From NCBI RefSeq assembly GCF_020217185.1, contig NZ_JAIWNX010000115.1, positions 1-10,000 of the forward strand: a stretch of DNA of 10,000 bases, given 5' to 3'. Numbering within the stretch: the first letter of the stretch is position 1; each line of letters begins with the position of its first letter. This DNA is from Asticcacaulis sp. (lineage in GTDB: Bacteria > Pseudomonadota > Alphaproteobacteria > Caulobacterales > Caulobacteraceae). A program made the translations under genes and the position numbers. Below are positions 1 through 6,349 of the stretch, piece by piece. The notes under the pieces are model-generated. The model ran no database searches. It saw only the letters and a program-made list of their open reading frames with translations, and was not told the origin of the DNA.

Positions 1-393
1 GTCTTCATCGGTTCGTGCACCAATGGCCGCATGGCCGACCTGCGCGCCGCCGCCGCCATCATGAAGGGCCGCAAGGTGGCGCCGGGCGTGCGCGCCCTGA
101 TCGTGCCGGGTTCGGAATGGGTGCGCGTCGAAGCCGAAAAGGAAGGCCTGCATCAGATCTTCCTCGAAGCTGGTGCCGAATGGCGTCTGCCGGGCTGCTC
201 GATGTGTATTGCCATGAACGGCGACTTCGTGCTGCCGGGGCAACTGGCCGTTTCGACCTCGAACCGCAATTTCGAAGGCCGTCAGGGCCCCGGTTCGCGC
301 ACGGTTCTGGCCTCACCGGCCACCGCCGCGGCCTCGGCCATTGCCGGTCATGTGGCCGATCCCCGTCAATTCATGCAGCTTGAAAGCGCCTAA
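1..393 (+). CDS. leuC: 3-isopropylmalate dehydratase large subunit, C-terminal part (5' end outside window)
   Basis: LeuC with LeuD forms isopropylmalate isomerase, which converts 2-isopropylmalate to 3-isopropylmalate in cytosolic leucine synthesis. Only the last 130 residues are visible; reading frame 1 is open from the first base. The window opens on the aconitase-superfamily signature FIGSCTNGR (visible residues 2-10). A second signature, LPGCSMC, sits at residues 63-69. The cysteines at visible positions 6, 66 and 69 have the spacing expected of the three ligands of the 4Fe-4S cluster. The tail [16 protein letters not shown] is typical of LeuC. The gene ends with TAA and is followed after 49 bp by leuD in the same direction, so the two are probably co-transcribed. 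Identification is firm; the true start lies upstream of the window. Confidence 0.97.
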   Translation, partial: VFIGSCTNGRMADLRAAAAIMKGRKVAPGVRALIVPGSEWVRVEAEKEGLHQIFLEAGAEWRLPGCSMCIAMNGDFVLPGQLAVSTSNRNFEGRQGPGSRTVLASPATAAASAIAGHVADPRQFMQLESA

Positions 394-400
394 CTTTTCG

Positions 401-423
401 CCTCCCCTGCACAGCGGGGGAGG
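401..423 (+). repeat. GC-rich hairpin between leuC and leuD
   Basis: The arms CCTCCCC (401-407) and GGGGAGG (417-423) pair perfectly. A T-G wobble (408/416) and a G-C pair (409/415) extend the stem to 9 bp with a CACAG loop. No T-run follows, so it is not a normal terminator. It lies 20 bp before the leuD start. Such CTCCCC/GGGGAG palindromes resemble the short intergenic palindromes scattered in Caulobacterales genomes (from memory, not checked). It could also affect mRNA stability or leuD translation. Confidence 0.6.
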
Positions 424-442
424 ACGGGAAAAAGAGAACCCA

Positions 443-1033
443 ATGTCCAACCAAGAACCCGTCAACAGCTTCTCCTCACGCATCGTCGTCCTGCCGGAAG
501 CCAATATCGACACCGACCAGATCATCCCCGCGCGCTTCCTGACCACGACCACCAAGGCCGGTCTGGGCAAGGTCGCCTTCAACGACTGGCGCTACAATGC
601 CGACGGCTCGAACAAGCCGCACATCCTGAACGAGATCGACCCGACCGAGCACCGCGTGCTGGTCGCCGGCAACAATCTTGGCTGCGGCTCGTCGCGCGAA
701 CACGCCCCTTGGGCGCTGATGGATTATGGCTTCAAGGCCGTCATCTCGACCGAGATCGCCGACATCTTCAAGTCGAACAGCCTGAAAAACGGCCTGTTGC
801 CGGTCGTGGTGTCGCCCGAAATCCACGACAAGCTGACGCAAAACCCGCAGCAGCGCGTCACCATCGACCTCGAATCCTGCACCCTGACGCTGGAAGACGG
901 CACCACCGTCACTTTCCAGGTCGAGGCCTTCGCGCGCCAATGCCTGCTGGAAGGCGTCGATGCCATGGGCTGGCTGTTGAAGCGCCTGCCGGAAATCGAA
1001 GCCTACGAAAAAACAAACGGAAAGGCCGCTTGA
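443..1033 (+). CDS. leuD: 3-isopropylmalate dehydratase small subunit
   Basis: LeuD is the swivel-domain subunit of isopropylmalate isomerase and works with LeuC in the cytosol. The 196-residue product has near-normal family length (about 200). Visible hallmarks are NIDTDQIIPARFL at 21-33, GCGSSREHAPWAL at 80-92 (the GSSREH substrate-binding loop), and SNSLKNGLLP at 111-120. An upstream ATG in the same frame at 341 would overlap leuC by 53 bp and add residues unlike the family. The start at 443 (MSNQEPV) is therefore chosen, although the upstream purine stretch (AAAAAGAGA) is only a modest ribosome binding site. The stop codon TGA lies inside the first TTGAATTCAA palindrome of the leuD-leuB spacer. 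Identification is firm. Confidence 0.96.
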   Translation: MSNQEPVNSFSSRIVVLPEANIDTDQIIPARFLTTTTKAGLGKVAFNDWRYNADGSNKPHILNEIDPTEHRVLVAGNNLGCGSSREHAPWALMDYGFKAVISTEIADIFKSNSLKNGLLPVVVSPEIHDKLTQNPQQRVTIDLESCTLTLEDGTTVTFQVEAFARQCLLEGVDAMGWLLKRLPEIEAYEKTNGKAA

Positions 1034-1066
1034 ATTCAAAACCTTCGGCCTTGAATTCAATTTTTT
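1030..1066 (+). repeat. Repeated TTGAATTCAA palindrome with T-tract (attenuator-like hairpin)
   Basis: The perfect palindrome TTGAATTCAA occurs at 1030-1039 and again at 1051-1060. The two copies can pair as a 10-bp stem around an 11-nt loop, followed at once by six T residues (1061-1066). GGCC precedes both copies (1024-1027 and 1047-1050), suggesting a short imperfect duplication. The stem is AT-rich with only two G-C pairs, so it would be a weak terminator at best. It sits right at the leuD stop codon. A partial terminator or mRNA 3'-end element is an inference from shape. Confidence 0.5.
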
Positions 1067-1073
1067 ACTGGTC

Positions 1074-1117
1074 GCGCTTTTGAGTCCAAAAAGTGCGTCC
1101 CACTTTTTGGAAAGCGC
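1074..1117 (+). promoter_or_regulatory. Long hairpin that includes the leuB ribosome binding site
   Basis: The inner arms 1085-1095 and 1101-1111 are perfectly complementary (11 bp, core CCAAAAAGTG/CACTTTTTGG) around the 5-nt loop CGTCC. An outer stem, GCGCTTT (1074-1080) with AAAGCGC (1111-1117), can add up to 7 bp across a small bulge. The inner and outer stems compete only for A1111. The only Shine-Dalgarno-like sequence before leuB, GGAAAG at 1109-1114, is on the 3' side of this structure, 7 nt from the ATG. The element may be an intergenic palindromic repeat that has been co-opted, or a true translational control structure; the sequence alone does not decide. Confidence 0.6.
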
Positions 1118-1121
1118 TTAA

Positions 1122-2183
1122 ATGTCCACCTTCAACATCGTTGTGCTGCCGGGTGACGGCATCGGTCCCGAAGTCGCCGCCGCGGGCGTGTCCGCGCTGA
1201 AGGCCATCGGTGAGGTCTATGGCCACACCTTCAACTTCGAAGAAAAGCTGATCGGCGGCATCGCCATTGATGAGCGCAACGACCCCTACCCCGCCGATAC
1301 CGACGCCGCCTGTCTGGCAGCCGATGCAGTGCTGCTGGGGGCCGTGGGCGGTCCGAAGTGGGACCTGCAACCCAAGCGCCCGGAACAGGGCCTTCTGGCT
1401 GTGCGCAAGTCGATGGGCCTGTTCGCCAATCTGCGCCCGATGGACGTCCCGGCCTCGCAGGCCTTCCGCTCACCGCTGAAAGAAGAGATCGTGTCAGGGG
1501 CCGACATGCTGATCGTGCGCGAACTGACCGGCGGCCTCTATTTCGGCAAGCAGACCCGCACCGAAGACCGCGCCGTCGATGAATGCGTCTATACGGTCGA
1601 AGAAATCGAGCGCGTCGCCCGCGTCGCTTTTGAAGCCGCCCGCAAGCGCCGCAATAAGGTCACCTCGGTCGATAAGGCCAATGTTATCGAAACCTCGCGT
1701 CTGTGGCGCGAAACGGTCATCAAACTGCACAAGGCGGAATATGCGGATGTCGAGCTGGAGCACGCTCTGGTCGATTCGATGGCCATGCACCTTGTCACCC
1801 GTCCGAAGTCGTTTGACGTGATCGTCACCGAAAACATGTTCGGCGACATCCTGTCCGACCTCGCCTCGGTGCTGCCGGGGTCGATTGGTCTGCTGGGCTC
1901 GGCCTCGCTGGGCTCCGGTAAAGGCCTCTATGAGCCGATCCACGGCTCGGCCCCGGACATTGCGGGCAAGGACCTCGCCAACCCCATCGGTACGCTGAAG
2001 TCCGTGGCCATGATGCTGCGCTTCTCGCTCAATCTGAGCGCCGAAGCCGACGCGCTGGACGCCGCCATCGACGCGGTGATCAAGGCCGGGCAACTGACCC
2101 GCGATCTGGGCGGCACGCTGGCCGGTTCGGAAGTGACCAAGGCGATTGTGGCGCAAATCCACGCGGCCAAGGTCGCAGCGTAA
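1122..2183 (+). CDS. leuB: 3-isopropylmalate dehydrogenase
   Basis: LeuB oxidises and decarboxylates 3-isopropylmalate with NAD+ to 2-oxoisocaproate, the third step specific to leucine synthesis. The 353-residue length is normal. Visible motifs are LPGDGIGPEV at 9-18, LLGAVGGPKW at 71-80, LRPMD at 104-108, VRELTGGLYFGK at 132-143, SVDKANV at 182-188 (active-site Lys185), VDSMAMH at 217-223, GDILSDLAS at 241-249 (metal-binding Asp242 and Asp246), and the NAD-binding HGSAPDIAGKDLANP at 274-288. Substrate-contacting residues Arg95, Arg105, Arg133 and Tyr140 can be placed. The ATG is preceded by GGAAAG at 7 nt, inside a hairpin. It lies 88 bp after leuD and is probably the last operon gene, since a strong terminator follows. 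Nothing in the protein looks defective. Confidence 0.97.
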   Translation: MSTFNIVVLPGDGIGPEVAAAGVSALKAIGEVYGHTFNFEEKLIGGIAIDERNDPYPADTDAACLAADAVLLGAVGGPKWDLQPKRPEQGLLAVRKSMGLFANLRPMDVPASQAFRSPLKEEIVSGADMLIVRELTGGLYFGKQTRTEDRAVDECVYTVEEIERVARVAFEAARKRRNKVTSVDKANVIETSRLWRETVIKLHKAEYADVELEHALVDSMAMHLVTRPKSFDVIVTENMFGDILSDLASVLPGSIGLLGSASLGSGKGLYEPIHGSAPDIAGKDLANPIGTLKSVAMMLRFSLNLSAEADALDAAIDAVIKAGQLTRDLGGTLAGSEVTKAIVAQIHAAKVAA

Positions 2184-2201
2184 GCGTCGCACAGACTCAC
2201 G

Positions 2202-2238
2202 AAAAAAAGACCCCGCCGGAGCACACCGGCGGGGTTTT
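2202..2238. terminator. Bidirectional rho-independent terminator between leuB and the DUF167 gene
   Basis: The arms CCCCGCCGG (2211-2219) and CCGGCGGGG (2226-2234) form a 9-bp all-GC stem with loop AGCACA. On the plus strand TTTT (2235-2238) follows. On the minus strand the complement of the seven A residues at 2202-2208 gives a T7 tract. It therefore can end both the leu operon and the convergent YggT/DUF167 transcript, whose stop codon is at 2240-2242. Confidence 0.93.
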
Positions 2239-2239
2239 G

Positions 2240-2512
2240 TTATGTCAGGGCCGCCTTCAACGCCGCCTCATCCAGACCCTCGACTTCGATCTGCTTGAGG
2301 CGCGACGTATCTCCGGCCAGCAGAGACAGGCGCGATTTGGGCAGCTTCAACCGTTTGGCCAGAAAGGCGATCAGCGCGTCATTGGCGCGGCCCTCAATGG
2401 GCGGGGCGGTGACGCGCACCTTGAGATAGGGCCGCCCCTGCTCATCCCTGTCCCAGCCATCGACGCGATCCGCTGCCGCCTTGGGCGTCAGCCGCACGAC
2501 CAGCCGGGCCAT
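2240..2512 (-). CDS. DUF167 (UPF0235, YggU-like) family protein
   Basis: This is a 90-residue small soluble protein with no known enzymatic role. The sequence shows the family pattern: an N-terminal strand ARLVVRLTPKA (residues 2-12), LKVRVTAPPIEGRAN (about 30-44) and ALIAFLAKRLKLPKS (about 46-60). The APPxxGxAN core is the diagnostic DUF167 motif. The ATG overlaps the stop of the upstream YggT-family gene by one base (TAATG), which indicates translational coupling. yggT-yggU adjacency is common in Proteobacteria. The stop codon falls just beyond the bidirectional terminator. The family call is good; function unknown. Confidence 0.9.
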   Translation of the reverse strand: MARLVVRLTPKAAADRVDGWDRDEQGRPYLKVRVTAPPIEGRANDALIAFLAKRLKLPKSRLSLLAGDTSRLKQIEVEGLDEAALKAALT

Positions 2513-2817
2513 TAGCCGATCAGCATGTAGAGGTTCGGTGCCACCACATTGCGCAGCAGATGTTGCAGGCCCTGAATGATCAGAATGGCAATGATCGGGC
2601 TGATGTCGATACCGCCCAGATTGGGGATAATACGACGGAAAGGCTCCAGAATCGGATAGGTCAGGCGGTCCAGCATATCCAGAATACGATAAACGCCCGG
2701 ATTGCGCGTATTGATGACATTAAACGCCACGAGCCAGCTCAAAATCGCGCTGATGATGATGGTCCACATGGCGAAGGACAGAAGACCACCCAGGACGATA
2801 ACGATGAAACCGGTCAT
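2512..2817 (-). CDS. YggT family inner-membrane protein
   Basis: This 101-residue hydrophobic protein carries the YggT signature. There is one long hydrophobic segment at about residues 4-32, a conserved middle YPILEPFRRIIPNLGGIDISPI (about 54-75, read as two halves around RRIIP), and a second hydrophobic segment at about 74-88. Members are inner-membrane proteins; roles in osmotic tolerance or cell division have been proposed in other bacteria, but the function is not settled. A longer frame reaches 2937, but the ATG at 2815-2817 is chosen because GGGAG lies 5 nt upstream and the extra 40 residues do not resemble the family. It is the first gene of a two-gene unit with the DUF167 gene and diverges from the tRNA-Ala gene. 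Confidence 0.92.
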   Translation of the reverse strand: MTGFIVIVLGGLLSFAMWTIIISAILSWLVAFNVINTRNPGVYRILDMLDRLTYPILEPFRRIIPNLGGIDISPIIAILIIQGLQHLLRNVVAPNLYMLIG

Positions 2818-2856
2818 AAAGACTCCCAAAAGCGAAAGACCACTCAGTCTTTTGTA

Positions 2857-2902
2857 GATATAACGGTCCGGGCCGCTATAACAAGTCAAACCCGACTTGA
2901 CA
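2857..2902. promoter_or_regulatory. Divergent promoter region of tRNA-Ala and yggT-like gene
   Basis: On the plus strand TTGACA (2897-2902) followed after 16 bp by TAAAAG (2919-2924) would start transcription about 10 bp before the tRNA. On the minus strand TTGTTA (complement of 2879-2884) and TATATC (complement of 2857-2862), spaced 16 bp, could serve the yggT-like gene. CAAGTC (2882-2887) and GACTTG (2894-2899) form a 6-bp dyad that overlaps both -35 elements. The -35 TTGACA is a full consensus match; the other boxes are 4 of 6, so the assignment is tentative. Confidence 0.45.
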
Positions 2903-2942
2903 GTCTCAGGCGTTCGATTAAAAGACGCCTTCCACAAGGAAT

Positions 2943-3018
2943 GGGGCTATAGCTCAGTTGGTAGAGCGCCTCGTTCGCAATGAGGAGGCCAGCGGTTCGA
3001 ATCCGCTTAGCTCCACCA
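2943..3018 (+). tRNA. tRNA-Ala (anticodon CGC)
   Basis: A complete 76-nt cloverleaf can be drawn. The acceptor GGGGCTA pairs with TAGCTCC and includes the G3:U70 wobble that identifies alanine tRNAs. The D arm is GCTCAGTTGGTAGAGC. The anticodon arm is CCTCG-TTCGCAA-TGAGG with anticodon CGC, reading codon GCG. The T arm AGCGG-TTCGAAT-CCGCT follows, and the CCA end is encoded (3016-3018). It is not inside an rRNA operon here; it stands alone between the yggT-like gene and the halogenase operon. No integrase or attachment-site duplication is seen next to its 3' end. Confidence 0.96.
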
Positions 3019-3034
3019 TTTCTTGTCTGACCTT

Positions 3035-3070
3035 ACGCCCGCCGCGCTTACCGCCGGCGGGCGTCGGTTT
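3035..3070. terminator. GC-rich hairpin after tRNA-Ala, facing the end of the halogenase gene
   Basis: Arms 3035-3044 (ACGCCCGCCG) and 3055-3064 (CGGCGGGCGT) are perfect 10-bp complements around a 10-nt loop. On the plus strand only a short CGGTTTAT tail follows; on the minus strand there is no T-run. It probably ends the tRNA transcript and may stabilise or end the convergent halogenase mRNA, whose stop is at 3088-3090, but neither side is a textbook intrinsic terminator. Confidence 0.6.
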
Positions 3071-3087
3071 ATCCGCCGCCTCACAAA

Positions 3088-4563
3088 TCACGCCGCCAGA
3101 TAGCTTTTGAGGAAGGCCTCGTGCGTCGGCATGGCCTCGACCGTGCGGGCGATATTCGTCTTCAGGCCATCCAGCGCCTGACGCAGTTGCGCCTCGCTCA
3201 TCAGTTGGCCAATGGCGTGGTGTGATTGCGGCTCAAGCCTTTGGCCCAGCAGCACCTGCACCCACGAATCGACGCGGAACAGGTCATCGGCCGCCTGCCA
3301 GGCGTGGCCGTGTTCGCGGAACATCTCCAGCCGCTCGGTCAGACTGTCGGGCACGCTCATCTCGCGCCGTTCGCGCCAGAAGGCCGTGTCGTCGCGTTGG
3401 GTCAGCTTGTAATGCAGGATCACGAAGTCGCGCACCTTCTCGATTTCACGGCGCGCAATCTCATTATAGTGGTCGCTGACCGCCTCGGTGATGCCGCCGA
3501 AGGGGAACATCTGGATCAGGCGCGTCACGGCGATCTGGAACAGGTGGATGCTGGTCGATTCCAGCGGCTCGATAAAACCGCTCGACAGGCCGACCGTCAG
3601 GCAGTTCTTGTTCCATATCTTCTTGCGCCGCCCGGTGCGGTAGCGGATCAGGCGCGGCTCGGTCAGGGGCTCGCCATCGACCAGCGACAGCAGGCGTTCG
3701 CGCGCCACTTCGTCCGTCAGGTGCCCGCTGGCATAGACCAGCCCGTTGCCGACGCGGTTTTGTAGCGGGATGCGCCAGCGCCAGCCTTCGCCGTGTGCAA
3801 TGGCGCGCGTATAGGGATCGAGCCGCCCGGACGGTGCCGTCTGCACAGCCAGCGCCCGGTCGGTGGGCAGCCAGTGGCTCCAGTCCTCAAAACCGGTCTT
3901 CAGAGTCTCTTCGATCAGGAGCCCCTTAAAGCCCGTACAGTCGATAAACAGGTCGCCGTCGATGACCTCACCCGACTCCAGCGCCAGCGCCGTGATAAAG
4001 CCGGTGTCGGCGTCCTGACGCACCTCACGGATGCGGCCTTCGATGCGCCTGGCCCCGTGCGCTTCGCTGAACTGCCTCAGGAACCGCCCATAAAGCACGG
4101 CGTCGAAATGATAGGCGTAGTTGATGCGCGCCGTGTCCGAGGTGAAGAACTTGCCCTCTTCCGCCGCCCGCAACTCGAAGCAATAGTCGCCGAGATCGCC
4201 GCCAAAGCCCTTGTCGCGCGCCGCCATCCACACGTGATGGAACGGGGCCATCCAGTTGGATTTGCCGATCTCACCGAAGGAGTGGATGTAGCGGTCGCCA
4301 TCGCGCGCCCAGTTTTCAAAGGCGATACCCAGCTTATAGGTGGCATTGGTCGCCTTGAGGAAGGCGCGTTCATCTATACCCAAAAAGTGATGGAAGGTGC
4401 GCGCCGTGGGGATGGTCGCTTCGCCCACCCCGACAATGCCGATCTCTTCCGACTCGATCAGGGTGATGTCGATCAACGTCCCCAGCAGCTTCGACAGGGC
4501 CGCCGCCGCGCACCATCCGGCCGTGCCGCCGCCGGCAATGACTACCTTTTTGACCGGTTGCAT
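3088..4563 (-). CDS. Flavin-dependent halogenase (tryptophan halogenase family)
   Basis: Members use FADH2, O2 and a halide to form hypohalous acid and halogenate electron-rich aromatics; a separate flavin reductase supplies FADH2. The 491-residue product has the FAD-binding GGGTAGWCAA at 11-20, the family motif WRWRIP at 261-266, and SGFIEPLESTS at 328-338. By position, Lys77 (in ATYKLGIAF) matches the catalytic lysine of PrnA, and Glu335 matches its active-site glutamate. The halide-site residues Thr-Gly of PrnA correspond to Thr337-Ser338. The start ATG (4561-4563) has GGGAAGAG upstream. It lies 10 nt after the JmjC-like gene and is the last gene of the receptor operon. The family call is firm, but many such genes next to TonB receptors have unknown substrates, so free tryptophan should not be assumed. 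No partner flavin reductase is seen in the window. Confidence 0.93.
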   Translation of the reverse strand: MQPVKKVVIAGGGTAGWCAAAALSKLLGTLIDITLIESEEIGIVGVGEATIPTARTFHHFLGIDERAFLKATNATYKLGIAFENWARDGDRYIHSFGEIGKSNWMAPFHHVWMAARDKGFGGDLGDYCFELRAAEEGKFFTSDTARINYAYHFDAVLYGRFLRQFSEAHGARRIEGRIREVRQDADTGFITALALESGEVIDGDLFIDCTGFKGLLIEETLKTGFEDWSHWLPTDRALAVQTAPSGRLDPYTRAIAHGEGWRWRIPLQNRVGNGLVYASGHLTDEVARERLLSLVDGEPLTEPRLIRYRTGRRKKIWNKNCLTVGLSSGFIEPLESTSIHLFQIAVTRLIQMFPFGGITEAVSDHYNEIARREIEKVRDFVILHYKLTQRDDTAFWRERREMSVPDSLTERLEMFREHGHAWQAADDLFRVDSWVQVLLGQRLEPQSHHAIGQLMSEAQLRQALDGLKTNIARTVEAMPTHEAFLKSYLAA

Positions 4564-4573
4564 GTCTCTTCCC

Positions 4574-5608
4574 TCAGCGATTCAATTTTTGCAGCAGTTG
4601 CGCCCGCAGGCGTCTGGCCGTCATATCGTTCAGCGTCCCCAGCGCACCGCGCGCCGCTTCGGGGATGTGGGCGCCCGCCTGCTCGGCGGGGCCGAAGATA
4701 TAATAGTCGAACAGGGCCTTCCAGGCGTCCTTTTCCGGCTGGGGCCGGTCGCGCAGGCTCAAGAGGCCGTGCAGCAGGGTGTTCATCGGCGTGTCCATAA
4801 AGGCCGGTGACGTGTTCCACCAGTAGTTCACCAGAATGTTGAACGGTGCCAGCGCCTCAACGTGGTGCCACCACAGGGCCGGATAAAACAGGACATCGCC
4901 CGCTTCCATATCGGCCACCTGACCGGCGGCTTCGGCCTCGCGGAAGCGCGGAAAACGCTCGTAATCCGGGGCCCGGAAATCGACCAGACTGACCACCTGA
5001 CCGCCGGGTGTCGGCTCCAGCGGACCGGGATAGAGGTTGGCGACCTGATCCGGCGGGAACAGGGTAAAGCGCCGCTGCCCGGCGACGCAAACCGCGATAT
5101 TGTGCGACATGTCGAAATGGCAGGTCGCCGTGGTGCGGTTGCCGATCCAGATACTGGCCAAAGGCGGATTGGCCGTAAACATGGGATGGTTCAGGCTCAG
5201 GTCATTGCCCGCCTCACGCAGGCCCGGCAGGTACAGACCCAGATCGGTCGAGCCGATATAGAAGGACGGCGGCGCAGGGTCGTCGAGATGGGCCGCCACC
5301 TCTTCGAGAAACGTGCTGAGGTCGGTGCGCGCGGCGGTGAAATTGAGCCCCGCCATATCGTCGCGATAGAAGAAGCGGCCGCCAATCTCCGGCGCGCCCG
5401 TATAGGCGGTCACCGGCCGCCCCTGATAAAAGCCGCGCAGATGATCCATGGCCGCCGCCGCATTGTTCAAGCCCTCACGCACCAGAGGCCAGTCGCGCGC
5501 CATGCCTTTGAGGATGACCGGCTTTTGCGCGGCCATCAGTTCATCAAACGGGATGGCGTCCGGCGCAATACCGGTCACGACCTCGGTACGGCGGGTAATC
5601 TCAGCCAT
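4574..5608 (-). CDS. FIH-like JmjC/cupin-like 2-oxoglutarate and Fe(II) dependent oxygenase
   Basis: This 344-residue cytosolic protein resembles the asparaginyl hydroxylase FIH more closely than ordinary cupins. The double-stranded beta-helix core is visible: HFD at 164-166 and WWHHVE at 246-251 give the iron triad His164, Asp166 and His248. The segment RRFTLFPPDQVANLYPGP (179-196) and the phrase PDYERFPRF (214-222) are strikingly like human FIH. Asn170, Asn261 and Trp263 align with FIH Asn205, Asn294 and Trp296. The FIH 2-oxoglutarate lysine (Lys214) is replaced by Arg179, and FIH Thr196 by Ala161. The expected reaction is hydroxylation of a protein, peptide or small molecule; the target is unknown. 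Its ATG overlaps the sapC-like stop (TGATG), and it precedes the halogenase by 10 nt. Databases often name such proteins cupin-like. Confidence 0.88.
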   Translation of the reverse strand: MAEITRRTEVVTGIAPDAIPFDELMAAQKPVILKGMARDWPLVREGLNNAAAAMDHLRGFYQGRPVTAYTGAPEIGGRFFYRDDMAGLNFTAARTDLSTFLEEVAAHLDDPAPPSFYIGSTDLGLYLPGLREAGNDLSLNHPMFTANPPLASIWIGNRTTATCHFDMSHNIAVCVAGQRRFTLFPPDQVANLYPGPLEPTPGGQVVSLVDFRAPDYERFPRFREAEAAGQVADMEAGDVLFYPALWWHHVEALAPFNILVNYWWNTSPAFMDTPMNTLLHGLLSLRDRPQPEKDAWKALFDYYIFGPAEQAGAHIPEAARGALGTLNDMTARRLRAQLLQKLNR

Positions 5609-6312
5609 CAGAGCGCGGCCCGCTTGCGGTTCTTCAACTCAATAATGCGGGCCATATTGCCCATGGAGCCCGCAACCTGAAAGGCCAGCGCCAGAAAGCC
5701 GGCGCGGTTCAGGCGTTCCAGCGCCTCCCCACTGAGTTGCGGCAGGGCCTCCTGACTGATCGAGAAAAGGTCCGGGATCTTGTATTCGGTGGTGTCGTCG
5801 AGGCGGATGGCGATTTCGACCGGTGCGATCAGGCCTTCGGCCTGAAACGCCGCGAACATCGGCGCATTGAGTTCAACGCCCTGATGGATGGTGCGCAACG
5901 CGCGCATGTGGCGCTCCAGAGCCGGCGCGTTGCCGCCGTGCGGCAGGAAGACGGGTTCGCCCTCGCTGCGGCTGAGGCGCGGGTGATCAAGATCGACCAT
6001 CAGCATGGGCTGATCGTCATTCATGCCGATCAGGAACGGACCGCGATGGCTCATGGCCGGCACGTGGCGTGCCTGCCACTGACCGTCTGACAGAAAGAGG
6101 TTTTCGTCCTTATCGAGGCCCAGCAGGGCATAGGTCTGAAAGCCGCCCTTTTCCGTCTGACGGAAATAGAGCGGATAGTCGCGCTGAAGCTCAGCAAATT
6201 CGGGAGCAAAGACGGGAATTTCATTCACCGCGTCGCCAAACGCCGGGCCGTGACCGCCGATGACCCTCAGGTCGTGATGCTGAACATTATCGAGAAGGAC
6301 GGCGTTGGGCAT
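5608..6312 (-). CDS. SapC family protein
   Basis: This 234-residue soluble protein has no signal peptide or membrane segment. It fits the SapC family, named after a Campylobacter S-layer gene but widespread in Proteobacteria next to TonB-dependent receptors. Recognisable pieces are the N-terminal FGDAVNEIPVFAPEFAELQ (about residues 25-43), where the protein makes way for the conserved YPLYFRQT, then GPFLIGM in the middle, and the C-terminal helical part ALERLNRAGFLALAFQVAGS. The biochemical role is unknown. The frame is open to 6366, but that would start with TTG and add an unlikely cysteine-rich stretch, so the ATG at 6310-6312 is chosen; its ribosome binding site (GAAAG) is weak. The stop overlaps the next start as TGATG. 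It is the first of three tightly coupled genes after the receptor. Confidence 0.88.
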   Translation of the reverse strand: MPNAVLLDNVQHHDLRVIGGHGPAFGDAVNEIPVFAPEFAELQRDYPLYFRQTEKGGFQTYALLGLDKDENLFLSDGQWQARHVPAMSHRGPFLIGMNDDQPMLMVDLDHPRLSRSEGEPVFLPHGGNAPALERHMRALRTIHQGVELNAPMFAAFQAEGLIAPVEIAIRLDDTTEYKIPDLFSISQEALPQLSGEALERLNRAGFLALAFQVAGSMGNMARIIELKNRKRAAL

Positions 6313-6349
6313 GGAACAACTTTCACAGAGACACGGAGAACTTACCCCA

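Noticed and set aside
2943..3070. tRNA-Ala 3' end as an integration site for a mobile element
   Set aside because: No integrase gene, no repeat of the tRNA 3' end and no change in gene style is visible nearby; the neighbours look like ordinary chromosomal genes.
3793..4800. A 335-codon plus-strand frame across the halogenase and oxygenase genes
   Set aside because: It crosses the boundary of two well-supported minus-strand genes and shows no family motif; it is an antisense shadow.
4862..5680. A 272-codon plus-strand frame across the oxygenase gene
   Set aside because: Antisense to a gene with a clear iron-binding triad and coupled start; no domain and no ribosome binding site context.
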